From Streptomonospora alba (lineage in GTDB: Bacteria; Actinomycetota; Actinomycetes; Streptosporangiales; Streptosporangiaceae), in NCBI RefSeq assembly GCF_000826685.1, contig NZ_JROO01000010.1, positions 158,607-222,606 of the forward strand: a stretch of DNA of 64,000 nucleotides, written 5' to 3'. The translations under genes were made by a program, and so were the position numbers. The stretch's first letter is position 1; every line of letters starts with the position of its first letter. Below, piece by piece: positions 53,356 through 62,699 of this stretch. Below the pieces are notes generated by a model, which was not told the origin of the DNA, did no database searches, and worked only from the letters and a program-made list of their open reading frames with translations.

Positions 53356-55758
53356 GTGGCGATGACAAAACGGGTCGGCTTGCTGCTTACCTGTCTCTTG
53401 ATGCTGCTCGGCGCCGCGCCGCCGAGCCAGGCCGCACCGGATCGGGGGCCTATTGCCAAGATCCGCTACAGCGAGTACGGGATTCCGCATATCATCGCCA
53501 AGGATTACCGCGGTCTCGGCTACGGATACGGCTACGCCAGCGCTTCGGACAACCTGTGCACCCTCGCGGAGACGTACGTTACGGTCAACGCCCAGAGATC
53601 CAGATTTTTCGGTCCCGATGCGCCGGCGGAATCCGGTATAACCACGGCAAATAACAGTCTTAACAGCGATCTCCACTTTCAACGGATCAAGTCCGAGAAG
53701 ATCATCCGCGACTATTTCAAGTCCGCATCGAGAAATGTCCGCGATCTGGCGCGCGGGTTCGCCGAAGGCTACAATCGCCTGTTGCGCAGCGATAAGGTCA
53801 GCGACCCCGAATGCGCCGGTGCTGACTGGCTTCGACCCATTACTGAGCGGGATGTCTTCCGCTACGTCTATGCGGTCGCGCTTCTGTCCGGCAGTGGCGC
53901 GCTGATCGATGAAACGGTTGGCGCCCAGCCGCCGTCGGGGACGAGTGCCAAAGCTGAGACGGAGTCCGGGCCGGATGCACTGGTGAACGCCGTTCAAGGA
54001 ATCCAGGGCGCTCAGGGATCCGACCACAGCAACGGCAGCAACGCGATTGCGATCGGCTCCCGGGGAGCGAAGTCGGCGAATAGCGTCCTGCTGGCGAACC
54101 CCCATTTCCCATGGCAAGGCGCACTGCGGTTCTGGCAAAGCCACCTGACTATTCCCGGGGAGCTCAACGTCTCCGGTGCCAGTCTCGCCGGGCTGCCGGT
54201 TATCGCGATCGGACACAACGCTGACGTGGCATGGAGCCATACCGTGTCGACCGCGGCCAACCTGGGCTTGTTTCGAGTGGAGACGGTGCCCGGATCACCG
54301 ACCAAGTACCTGGTCGACGGCGAGCCGCAGAGCATGACCCGGGAAAAAGTCTCGGTTCAGGTGCGCAAAGACGATGGATCGATTGGCACCGTGACCCGGA
54401 CACTCTGGTCCACCGAATACGGCCCTGTGGTGAATGGGGTGTCCGGCGTATCCTTGCCCTGGGGGGAATCCGCGCATGTATTGCGTGACGCGAACGCGAG
54501 AAACTTCCGCCTGCTGGACGCCTGGCTCGGATTGGGTAAATCGAGTTCCGTTCAAGACATCCGGTCGACGCTTTCCTCGACGCTCGGCATTCCGTGGACC
54601 AATACTGTGGCCGTCGACGGAACTGGAAGCTCGCTCTATTCCGGCATTGAGGTTGTACCGCACGTCACCGACGAAAAAGCGGAGGAATGCAGTACGGATC
54701 TGGGTGCCGAGGTTTTCTCGGGCACCGGTGTCTCGATTCTGGACGGGTCACGTGCGTCCTGCGATTGGGGAACGGACCCGAGCGCGCCCGAGCCGGGATT
54801 GCTCGGCCCTGATGACCTGCCGACACTCATCCGCAAGGATTACACAGCCAATGCGAACAACGCGCCTTGGCTAGCGAATCCGGCGGAGCCGCTGACCAAC
54901 TACCCCCGGGTGGTCGGTCCGGTGGGCGGGCCGCTGTCGCTGCGCGCTCAACAGGCGCTGCACACGGTGCAGCGGCGACTTGACGGCACTGACGGACTGC
55001 CGGGTACGGGGTTCACTTCCAAGAGGCTGCGCGGCGTGCTGTTCGCGGATAAGAGCAGAGCCGCCGAACTCACCGAAGACGATGTGCGCGACCTTTGTGC
55101 GGCGTTGCCGCACGGGCAGGCGCCGTCGGGCGAGGGCCCGGTGGACGCGCGCGCCGCGTGCCGGGCGCTGGAACGGTGGGAAGGCGACTATCGACTGGAC
55201 AGCAGGGGCTCGCTGCTGTTCAGCAGGTTCGTCACGAGGCTGAGTTCGGTCCCTGGCGGTCCGTGGCGCGTCCCCTTCGACCCCGCGCAGCCGCTCACCA
55301 CGCCCAACACGCTCGCAGTCGATCGAACCGAGGTTCAAACCGCCTTCGGAGACGCCATTCGGGACCTGTCCGCAGCGGACGTGCCCGTCAACGGTCGGCT
55401 GGGCGACAACCAGTACGTGACTCGAGGTGGAGAACAGATTCCCATTCACGGCGCACCCCACGAACTCGGTGTTCTCAACGTGATCACCCCGACCTGGACG
55501 GATGACGGCAACACCGACGTTGTGCACGGATCGAGCTTCATCCAGGTCGTGGAGTTCGATGGCCGAAAGGCCCCCCAGGCGCACTCCTTGCTGGCGTACT
55601 CGCAGTCGGCCGACCCGAATTCGCCACACTACGCAGACCAGACCGAGTTGTACTCGGCCGGTACCTGGGTGCAGGAGCGGTTCACCGAACGGGAGATCCG
55701 CTCCTCACCCGAACTCAGGGTTGTCACGCTCTCCGGACGGGGTGGTGCAGACAGGTGA
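53356..55758 (+). CDS. Secreted PvdQ/AhlM-like N-acyl amidase (Ntn hydrolase)
   Basis: This 800-residue penicillin-acylase-family precursor starts at GTG 53356 with AGGAGGAG just after the A-domain stop. Residues 1-26 are a signal peptide (VGLLLTCLLMLLG, cleavage after SQA). The alpha chain runs to Gly227, and Ser228 in NGSNAIAIGS is the expected autocatalytic nucleophile. Strong family blocks follow (LLANPHFPWQGALRFWQ, HLTIPGELNVSGASLAGLPV, ALRDANAR-like HVLRDANARN). PvdQ removes the myristoyl chain of the pyoverdine precursor, and related actinomycete acylases cleave acyl-homoserine lactones or lipopeptides. Paired with the FAAL starter, it most likely deacylates the product outside the cell. 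It overlaps the next gene by four bases. Confidence 0.9.
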   Translation: MAMTKRVGLLLTCLLMLLGAAPPSQAAPDRGPIAKIRYSEYGIPHIIAKDYRGLGYGYGYASASDNLCTLAETYVTVNAQRSRFFGPDAPAESGITTANNSLNSDLHFQRIKSEKIIRDYFKSASRNVRDLARGFAEGYNRLLRSDKVSDPECAGADWLRPITERDVFRYVYAVALLSGSGALIDETVGAQPPSGTSAKAETESGPDALVNAVQGIQGAQGSDHSNGSNAIAIGSRGAKSANSVLLANPHFPWQGALRFWQSHLTIPGELNVSGASLAGLPVIAIGHNADVAWSHTVSTAANLGLFRVETVPGSPTKYLVDGEPQSMTREKVSVQVRKDDGSIGTVTRTLWSTEYGPVVNGVSGVSLPWGESAHVLRDANARNFRLLDAWLGLGKSSSVQDIRSTLSSTLGIPWTNTVAVDGTGSSLYSGIEVVPHVTDEKAEECSTDLGAEVFSGTGVSILDGSRASCDWGTDPSAPEPGLLGPDDLPTLIRKDYTANANNAPWLANPAEPLTNYPRVVGPVGGPLSLRAQQALHTVQRRLDGTDGLPGTGFTSKRLRGVLFADKSRAAELTEDDVRDLCAALPHGQAPSGEGPVDARAACRALERWEGDYRLDSRGSLLFSRFVTRLSSVPGGPWRVPFDPAQPLTTPNTLAVDRTEVQTAFGDAIRDLSAADVPVNGRLGDNQYVTRGGEQIPIHGAPHELGVLNVITPTWTDDGNTDVVHGSSFIQVVEFDGRKAPQAHSLLAYSQSADPNSPHYADQTELYSAGTWVQERFTEREIRSSPELRVVTLSGRGGADR

Positions 55759-58226
55759 GTGAGGAGGTGTCAAGCGACGACGGGCTCCTGACGAAAGTCG
55801 AGCCGACCGCGTTGCAGGAGGCGGTGTGGTGGGTCTGCCGGCGCATCGGCGATCAGTCGGTCTACAACCTCACGTGGCGGCTGGCGGCCGAGGCGGCGCT
55901 GGATCTCGCGGCCCTGAGGGTGGCCTGGCAGGCGGTGGTGGACCGGCATGAAGCGCTGCGCCTGTCGTTCCAACACGGCCAGGGGCATCTGAGTGCCGGC
56001 ATTGCGGCCGAGGTTGCGGTCGAGGTGCCGCTCATCGAGGTCGCCGACCCGGGGGCCGCGCCGGTCGACGCGCTGTTGCGGTCCATCGCGGAGGAGTCGC
56101 ACCGCGCCCCATTCGACCTCGACCGAGCACCACTGGCGCGGTTGACAGCCGTGCGCGTCGGGGACGGCCACGAGTTGATCATCACGGTGCACCACATAGT
56201 GGTCGACGGATGGGCCATCCAACTGCTGTTCGATGACTTGGCTGAGGCCTACCGGGCGGCCGTACGCGGGCGGCCGCCCGGCTTCGCCGCCGATGCTCCG
56301 TCCTGGCGCGCGTTCGCGCGCGAGGAACAGGCCATTCGCGCCGAAGGGCGCTGGCAGTCCGACATCGACTACTGGCGCAGAACTCTCGCCGGTGCCTCGG
56401 CGGCGACCGTCCTCGGCGACCGCAGCCGGTACGTGGGTACCGGAGGCCCCGGGGCGACTGTGCGGCACACGTTCAGCGACGCTGCGGTCGCCGGGCTGAC
56501 CACGTTGACGCAGTCGTCGTCGGCTACGCCGTTCGCCGTCCTCTTGGCCGCCTTGCAGGTCCTGCTCGCCCGCTCCGGTGCGGGTAGTGACGTGGTGATA
56601 GGCGCCGTCGCCGCCAATCGGATGAGTTCGCTCGACCAGCAACTCGTCGGCTACCTGGTCAACCTGTGCATGATCAGGTCGAACGTGTCCGAGGAGGACA
56701 CCCTCGCCGAAGTGGTCGGCCAGGCAAGCGAGGCGTCGTGGGAGATGTTCGCGCATCAGGCGGTTCCGTACCCCGTGGTGTTCTCCGCGCTGGACGAGGA
56801 GACCAGGTCCGGTCTCGGTGACATCGCGCCAGTGATGCTGAATTACCTGGGGACGATCGGTCAGGGGCTGCGGCTCGACGACATCGAGTTGACGCTGCTG
56901 CCGAGCCCCAACGTCGCGTCTCGCGCGGATATCGGCATCGGCTGCTGGCGAACCGAGGACGGGGGCCTCATGGCCGAAGTGGAGTACAGCACCGTGCGGT
57001 ACGAGGAAGCCACCGTGTCAGGGCTGCTGCTGGACTTCGACGCGGTGCTTTCCCACGGCTCGGCGCCGCAGCGGCGCGTTGCAGACGTGCGCGTGCTGAC
57101 CAAGTCCGGGAAAGCGAAGGACGATCGGTGGGTGGATTCGGACGCGTCCCGTCTGCATGTGCCTGCGGTCCCCGGCCAGATGGAGGACAGGGAGCAAACC
57201 GTTTACGACGCGTGGACGGACATGCTCGGTTATCCGCCCTCTTCGCTTGATGAGGACTTCTTCGAGGCCGGAGGGCATTCGCTGAACGCGGTCGAGTTCA
57301 TGGCCCAGATCGCTGGAGCCACCGGAGCGGAACCCGATCTGGCGGACTGGCTGGCCAAGCCGACCCCACGCAACGTGCTCACACAGCTCGGTGGTCCGGC
57401 CGACGGCATGGCGGGCTGCGCCGGGACTGCCACGGATGGGCGGAGCACAGTGGTGTCGCTGCGGTCCGGCCCAGGACGCCATCTGCACCTGTTCCCCGGG
57501 GTAGGCGGATCCGCGCAGGATTACCGGCACCTGATCGAGCTGTTGCCCGCCGACTGGCGGATCACCTTCTCCCGCGAGCAGGAGCCGCTGGACAGCGTCG
57601 CGGACCTGGCCGCCCGGTTCCGCAGGGACCTGGACGCCGACGATCTCCGGCCCGATCTGCTCGTCGGATGGTCGCTGGGCGGGCAACTGGCCTTCGAAGT
57701 CGCGGCCGGCTACCGCGACGAGGTGCCGGGCGTCGTACTGATCGACTCGCCGCCGCCGGTGGCCGTGCCCCTTTCGGCGTTGCCGCTGCGGCAACGTATC
57801 CGGGATTTCGCCACAATGCTCTCGCTGAGCCTCGGCGTGCGGCTGGACGGCTCGCCGGTGGCTGATTCCAGCGATTCCACGGGGCCGGACGGCCTCAGCA
57901 CCGAGCAAGGGATACGGGATGCGCTGCTGGTGCTGTCCGCGCGACTGCGCGCCCTCGGACACGATTTGTCGGACGGAACCGTGACTGACCGCTGGAATGC
58001 GTATGACCGGCATTCTCGGGCGTCAGCCTCGTTCGTGTCCGGCCGGGTACTCGAGACGCGTGCCGCAATTCTGGCCGCGGATCTACCGGACGATGAAATG
58101 ACAGCCTGGAAAGACCGGTTCCGGGACCCGGCGGATATGGAGCGGCTCGATGCCGATCACCACTCGGCACTGCGCGCACCGGCCGTCGCATCGGTGGCCG
58201 CGGTGATCAAACGCGTCGCCGACTGA
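55755..58226 (+). CDS. NRPS: C-PCP-TE lacking an A domain
   Basis: The 823-residue protein starts at GTG 55755, overlapping the acylase stop (GTGA). Domains are C 15-450 (VHHIVVDGW near 140), PCP about 480-550 (AGGHSLNAVE) and TE about 565-823 (GWSLGG near 640, His in DADHHSAL near 800). No adenylation sequence lies between C and PCP. The PCP is therefore probably loaded in trans by the stand-alone A enzyme, and the TE releases the final chain by hydrolysis or cyclisation. It is the last gene of the cluster. Confidence 0.92.
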   Translation: MSEEVSSDDGLLTKVEPTALQEAVWWVCRRIGDQSVYNLTWRLAAEAALDLAALRVAWQAVVDRHEALRLSFQHGQGHLSAGIAAEVAVEVPLIEVADPGAAPVDALLRSIAEESHRAPFDLDRAPLARLTAVRVGDGHELIITVHHIVVDGWAIQLLFDDLAEAYRAAVRGRPPGFAADAPSWRAFAREEQAIRAEGRWQSDIDYWRRTLAGASAATVLGDRSRYVGTGGPGATVRHTFSDAAVAGLTTLTQSSSATPFAVLLAALQVLLARSGAGSDVVIGAVAANRMSSLDQQLVGYLVNLCMIRSNVSEEDTLAEVVGQASEASWEMFAHQAVPYPVVFSALDEETRSGLGDIAPVMLNYLGTIGQGLRLDDIELTLLPSPNVASRADIGIGCWRTEDGGLMAEVEYSTVRYEEATVSGLLLDFDAVLSHGSAPQRRVADVRVLTKSGKAKDDRWVDSDASRLHVPAVPGQMEDREQTVYDAWTDMLGYPPSSLDEDFFEAGGHSLNAVEFMAQIAGATGAEPDLADWLAKPTPRNVLTQLGGPADGMAGCAGTATDGRSTVVSLRSGPGRHLHLFPGVGGSAQDYRHLIELLPADWRITFSREQEPLDSVADLAARFRRDLDADDLRPDLLVGWSLGGQLAFEVAAGYRDEVPGVVLIDSPPPVAVPLSALPLRQRIRDFATMLSLSLGVRLDGSPVADSSDSTGPDGLSTEQGIRDALLVLSARLRALGHDLSDGTVTDRWNAYDRHSRASASFVSGRVLETRAAILAADLPDDEMTAWKDRFRDPADMERLDADHHSALRAPAVASVAAVIKRVAD

Positions 58227-58257
58227 CCGGCCCGCCCCAGCGAGCCGCGCGGGCCGG
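58227..58257 (+). terminator. GC-rich hairpin terminator after cluster B
   Basis: Arms CCGGCCCGC and GCGGGCCGG (9 bp, perfect) enclose a 13-base loop and begin directly after the TGA of the C-PCP-TE gene. There is no T-tract, as usual in actinomycetes. Confidence 0.65.
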
Positions 58258-58979
58258 GGTGCTCGGGAGGCCGACGGGAACGGGCCGCACTTGCGTGGAA
58301 GCGGGGGCGGGTGGCTGACGCCCTCGTGGGGGCCCGGGGTTGTGCGGTCACGGAGTCACGTCGATGACCCCGGTGCCGGAGTTCTGGCGGAACCGCTGGC
58401 CGACGGAACGGACGAAACGCCGGTCATCGGCTCTCGAACGGGCGAGGTCCGCTGGTCTAGAGGGCTTCCGCCACAGCTTCAAGAGCGATGTCGACATGCC
58501 CCAGCAGATGGCCCTCTCGGTGGCAGATGACGGACGACGACCACCCGCCGGGTATCGGTTGGGGCGGAAGACCATCCGCACGGTTCCAATTCCTTCCATG
58601 CGCATGGAGTACGCAAACCTGCTCGTCACCATCGGCAACGGTTAGCTTACAATCGGGGAATCGCCTGCACCGGATCGTGCGCGAGGCGGAGCAGGAGCCG
58701 ATGGCCGAGCGGCGCCGGACCCGCTGACCCGCCCAGAAGAAATCTACGTTGTACAGGAGTCTGGAGGACCGCTGGCAACAGAGCCTGCAGGCACTGAAAT
58801 CGGCCGAGTGCGAGTGGATCGTGGAGACGGTTCCGCGGCTGGGTGAGTACTACCGTGCACCCGATGAGAAACGGGCTTCGTGACGGAGCCGGAGCAAGAT
58901 CGTCTCCAGATTCTCTCCATCACCGAAGCCCGCGATAACTGAACAAGACCGATGAACGGCCTCTGACCTGCGGTGTTGC
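58258..58979. other. Degenerate coding region after the cluster
   Basis: Short coding-like stretches on the plus strand change frame. One is at 58340-58645 (FRHSFKSDVDMPQQMALSVA, then TVPIPSMRMEYANLLVT). One ends at 58727 (LHRIVREAEQEPMAERRR). One is at 58749-58883 (SLEDRWQQSLQALKSAECEW). They may be pieces of one decayed actinomycete gene of an integrative element, which I cannot name. No intact gene is supported. Confidence 0.35.
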
Positions 58980-59030
58980 TGGTGGGCGATACAGGATTCG
59001 AACCTGTGACCTCTACCGTGTCAAGGTAGT
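58980..59030 (-). tRNA. 3' fragment of tRNA-Val (GAC)
   Basis: Read on the minus strand, the sequence has an anticodon stem-loop (CTACC-TTGACAC-GGTAG, anticodon GAC), a variable loop, a T-arm (GGTTCGAATCC) and ends ATCGCCCACCA. The D-arm and 5' acceptor strand are absent: upstream sequence diverges at the anticodon stem. A 3' tRNA half is the classic attachment-site scar of an AICE or phage integrated at a tRNA gene. Not functional as a tRNA. Confidence 0.8.
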
Positions 59031-59278
59031 CAGGCCGTTCCTGTGACCGGCCCATTCCGGTTTCCGGGCAGGTCAGGTGGGTCTCTTGGGAGCCGTTCGC
59101 GGCCGTTGGGAGCGGGTGGGCGCGGTTCCCGTCTCCCACGCGTCTCCCACCGCGCCGGGCCGGTAGCGCCGTCTCCCACGCGGATTCCGGCGTTCGCGCC
59201 CTCATCTCGCGCTGTAGCGCGGCCACGGGCGGCTCCCTCACCGTTCCTTCCACCAGGGAAAAGAGTGAGTGACCCGCC

Positions 59279-60014
59279 ATGCACACCTCGCCCCTGTCGC
59301 GCTGGACCACCGTCGCGACCGTCTGCCTGCTGGCCGCCATCGCCGCGGTCGTGTCCTACGCCCACATGTTCGAGTTGGCCCTGCGCCACGGCGAGCCCGC
59401 CTGGCGCGCCGGCCTGTTCCCGCTGTCGGTGGACGGCATGATCGTCGCCGCCTCCATGTCCCTGCTCAGCGACGCCCGCCAGGGGAGGCGTGGGGGAGCG
59501 CTGCCCTGGATCCTGCTGATCGTCGGCAGCGCCGCGTCCTTGGCCGCCAATGTCGCGGTGGCCGATCCGACGGTGGTCGCGGGTGATCCACGCCTGGCCG
59601 AGCTTCGCCTTGATGGGCGCCTACGAGCTGCTCATGCGTCATTTCCGCGTGGCCGCCCGCGGCGAAGGCACGGCTTACGCAGACGAGGGGCCGCTCGGTA
59701 GGAACGACAGCTGGGCCCAGAACTGCGATGGCGTTGCCAGCACTACAGACGTGCAGGACCGAACTCGTGGAGGGCTCCATATTGTCGGGGATGAGAACGG
59801 TGCGGCTCCAACGCTCGGCCCTGTCGAGTCTGGGGGAGTGGTCGTGCCGCCCATCCAAGTCGAAGCCTGGAACTGGGCGTTAGAGCATCGCGGTGACGAC
59901 GATTCCCTGCCGACCGGCGGCGAGATCGCTGCGGCCTTCGGCCGGAAGCAGCGTTGGGGCAGGCTGGTCAAGCAGCGGGGGCAGCAAGGCGCGCTCCGGC
60001 AGAGAGCCGCCTGA
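59279..60014 (+). pseudogene. DUF2637 (SpdB-like) protein, single frameshift
   Basis: ATG 59279 starts SRWTTVATVCLLAAIAAVVS, matching the relic at 315, and continues through FPLSVDGMIVAASMSLLSDA to VADPTVV near 59575. The homology then moves to the next frame (IHAWPSFALMGAYELLMRHF) and ends with a helix-turn-helix-like LPTGGEIAAAFGRKQRWGRL region. One base change would restore about 245 residues. This family belongs to transfer regions of integrative elements, and it lies 250 bp from a tRNA 3' fragment. Confidence 0.75.
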
Positions 60015-60602
60015 CTCCCGTACGGTTTGCGGTGCAGCGAGGAGGAGGTGCTCGCGTGGATGACGCCTCCGTGCCAGAGCCAGTTTTCCACCGCCGTTGA
60101 CAGATACTCCCGGAAAGGGGGCGGGATGGCCCTGGGGGAGACCGGCTGGTCCGGGCCGGTGGGTTCGAGGGCCTGGATCCGCGGTTTCTCGTCCACGCAC
60201 AGAACGGCGGCGTGGTCGGGCGGATTTGAGGTACAGGCCGGCCACATCGATCACCTTGTCGATGAACAGCGGGCCGGTGGAGAGCTTGAAGGCGTTCTGG
60301 CGATGGGGCTGGAGGTTGAACGACTGCCGGATGCGCACCACGGCCGCTTGGGAGATCTGGGCGCGGGCGGCCATATCCCGCGATGACCAGTGCGGGGCGC
60401 CGTTTGGCGGCTCGCCGAAGCGGGTGTCGTCGACGACCCGCCGGATGGTGTCTTCGCTGATCGTCGCCTGCGCGCCCGACCGGGGCGCGTCGGCGAGCCC
60501 GTCCAGCCGACCCTTGCCGCCGTGGCCGCGCTGATGCCGAGGATCTATCAGATCGTCGTCGTACACGGACTCCCGCCGGCGACGATCCTGACACCCGGTC
60601 AA
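60015..60602 (-). pseudogene. IS630-family transposase remnant
   Basis: The minus frame from 60602 reads DGLADAPRSGAQATISED, THWSS-like APHWSSRDMAARAQIS, FNLQPHRQNAFKLSTGPLF, and after a shift near 60230 VLCVDEKPRIQALEPTGP. This matches the middle of IS630-type transposases. The catalytic DDE C-terminus is gone and the sequence joins unrelated DNA near 60120. Confidence 0.75.
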
Positions 60603-60934
60603 GCCGGAGACTCGCCGATGCTGCCCGCTGCCGGAACGGGTTCGTGTCTCCAGACCGGTCGGACGGCCCCGAACGAGACCGGATGCGGTGCGCGGCGATA
60701 AGACCTACTCGTCTCGCGCGAATCCCCCCACCTGCGCGGCCGGGGCAGCACCGCTGTGATCCCGAAACCGACCAGCAGCACAACCGGAAGCGGCGCGGAT
60801 CGAGAGGCGGCAGGCCCTGGACTTCGACGGCGACTGGTGCAATGGGCGAAACATCCTCGATCGCCGCTACTGCTACGTCACAGCCGGGGGCTACATTTCA
60901 GGGACGTGTGTGTGAAGTGAAGGGTGGTATCGAG
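60603..60934. other. Gene-free stretch upstream of the flavoprotein
   Basis: About 330 bases without a recognisable gene; presumably includes the promoter of the thioredoxin-reductase-like gene. AGGGTGG sits eight bases before its ATG. Confidence 0.35.
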
Positions 60935-61852
60935 ATGTCCCGATTCGAATCAGTCGTTCTCGGTGGCGGTGCGGCCGGGCTCAGCGCGGCGCTGACTCTC
61001 GGTCGAGGGCGCCGTGAGGTTCTTATGGTCGACAACGGTCGGCAGAGCAACCTGGCGGCGACGACCGTGGGTGGGCTGCCCGGGCACGAAGGCGGTACTC
61101 CGGCGGAGTACTACGCTACCGCGCGTGCAGAGCTGACGGCGTTCCCCACGGTCGAGCTGCGCGACGGCGAGATCGCGGCGGCCCGGCGCGCGGAGGACGG
61201 CTTCACGGTCGTGCTGGCAGACGGCCCGGAGGTCCATGCAAGAACGCTGATCCTTGCGCCAGGTGTCGACTACGACTACCCCCGCTTGCCGGGTCTCGAG
61301 GACCGCTGGGGCAACGCGGTGTTCCACTGCCCGTTCTGCCACGGGTGGGAGGTGCGTGATCGCCCGCTGGCTGTGCTGGCCGCGGGTGAGGTCGGAGTAC
61401 ACGGTGCGCTGAACCTGAGAGGCTGGAGCGATCGGATCACGCTGTTGACCAACGGCGACGATTCGCTCACCGATGACCACCGCAAGATTCTCGCCGACGG
61501 CGGCGTGACGCTCGACGAACGACCGGTTGCGAAGGTGACCGGAACCGGCCCCCAACTGCAAGCTGTGCACTTCGCCGACGGCGGTGAGATTCCGGCCGAG
61601 GGCCTACTGGTCAAGTCCATTCTGCGGCAACGTTCCACCCTGGCGCGGGATCTGGGGGCCACGGTGCTCGAACCCGACGAGCACCTCAGCGTTGAGGCCA
61701 TCCAGGTCGACCGCATGGGCGCCACGGGGATGCCGGGCTTGTTCGCGGCCGGCGACGCGGCGACGTCGGTACCGCCTTCGCTTAGCAGCGCACTCGCCTC
61801 CGGGTATCTCGTCGGGGCGGCGGCCGTCGTCGGACTCAACACCGGGCGCTGA
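60935..61852 (+). CDS. Thioredoxin-reductase-like FAD/NAD(P) oxidoreductase
   Basis: This 305-residue flavoprotein has the FAD motif VLGGGAAGLSAAL (8-20), redox cysteines Cys132 and Cys135 in HCPFCHGWEV, and GLFAAGDAA near the C-terminus. The CxxC surrounded by F/H and the length (about 300) place it with low-molecular-weight TrxR-like enzymes, which include dithiol oxidases of natural-product pathways as well as general reductases. No thioredoxin gene is near, and its neighbours are insertion-sequence relics, so its partner is unknown. The frame is intact. Confidence 0.88.
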   Translation: MSRFESVVLGGGAAGLSAALTLGRGRREVLMVDNGRQSNLAATTVGGLPGHEGGTPAEYYATARAELTAFPTVELRDGEIAAARRAEDGFTVVLADGPEVHARTLILAPGVDYDYPRLPGLEDRWGNAVFHCPFCHGWEVRDRPLAVLAAGEVGVHGALNLRGWSDRITLLTNGDDSLTDDHRKILADGGVTLDERPVAKVTGTGPQLQAVHFADGGEIPAEGLLVKSILRQRSTLARDLGATVLEPDEHLSVEAIQVDRMGATGMPGLFAAGDAATSVPPSLSSALASGYLVGAAAVVGLNTGR

Positions 61853-61864
61853 CGGTCCCGACAC

Positions 61865-62170
61865 CGGAAGGGGCGGTAGGCCGCCGTCCTGATCATGCGC
61901 CTGGACGCCCACCAGCCCAACCCGGCGGCGTTGGCGGCCTACCTTCGCGGACATCGGGCGATCGACAGCTCCAGCCACCGCATCCGCGACGTCGCCTTCA
62001 ACGAGGACGCCTCCCGGTGCACAGCGGGGCCGCACCCCGCGCTATGGCGACCTTCCGCAATCTGGCTATCGGTGTCCTCAATGCTGCGGGGGCGACAACG
62101 TCGCCAAGGCCACCCCCACGATCGGGGATCTGCCTGAACGGGCCCTACCTTTCTTCGGGATCAGTTGCAA
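61865..62170 (+). pseudogene. ISAs1-family transposase, C-terminal remnant
   Basis: Three successive frames give RLDAHQPNPAALAAYLRGHR with IRDVAFNEDASR, then HSGAAPRAMATFRNLAIGVL, then KATPTIGDLPERALPFFGI. This is the C-terminal part of ISAs1-type transposases (the RDVxFxEDAS and RNLAIG blocks). Two frameshifts and no N-terminus. Confidence 0.7.
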
Positions 62171-62203
62171 ACCCGACACTTCAGAAACTTGAACGAGCCC
62201 TGC

Positions 62204-62235
62204 GTCAGACGAGGCCGCCGGCGGCCTCGTCTGAC
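62204..62235. terminator. Perfect 32-bp palindrome
   Basis: 16-bp arms (GTCAGACGAGGCCGCC and its exact reverse complement) meet without a spacer, so a hairpin would fold with a small GC loop. It coincides with the end of the SDR relic and lies after the ISAs1 relic, fitting a bidirectional terminator between convergent genes. Confidence 0.6.
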
Positions 62236-62581
62236 CGGTGACCCAGCGCGCATCGTCGTCCACGAGAAAGGCGACAACGTCGGCGATATCCTCTGGCTCC
62301 CTGAGCCTCCCGAGAGGTGTTTGAGCGATGTATGTGTCGGCGTTCTCTCGAAACTCCGGTGACAATTCGTCGGTGTCGGTGGTGGATCCGTCCTTGCGGG
62401 CGAGCTTCACCTTCAAGTCGGAACTCCGGTGGCGCATCCAGGTGACGAGGGCGCCGCCGAGCGCGAAGGGGGCCAGGACCAGCATGCCCGCGAGTTCGAG
62501 AAGCGCACCCAGCAACCCGGGCGAGCCTCGCCGCCTCCGGGGACGCATCACTGCCCTATCGTCGTCTCGGGAAGTTCCCAT
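62205..62581 (-). pseudogene. Chimera: membrane-protein start fused to SDR tail
   Basis: From ATG 62581 the first ~65 residues contain a basic stretch (RPRRRRG) and one hydrophobic helix (LLELAGMLVLAPFALGGALV), unrecognised. At about residue 66 the frame becomes the C-terminus of a short-chain dehydrogenase (IAQTPLGRLREPEDIADVVA, then DDDARWVTGQT). The SDR's natural end GGLV-stop is one frame away. A deletion joined two genes. It ends in the palindrome at 62204. Confidence 0.6.
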
Positions 62582-62699
62582 ACGGGAAGCCTACTGAGAG
62601 TCGCGGTGGCGGGCGCGAAAATCCAAAAGGTCCGCTGCTCTCTGCCATCGCTAAGGCCCGCTTGTGCGGGAAGGGGACCGGAGGCGGCAGAATCGGCGC

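Noticed and set aside
58744..59340. 198-codon minus-strand frame
   Set aside because: It reads through the tRNA fragment (giving the familiar VTGSNPVSPT artefact) and is not a gene.
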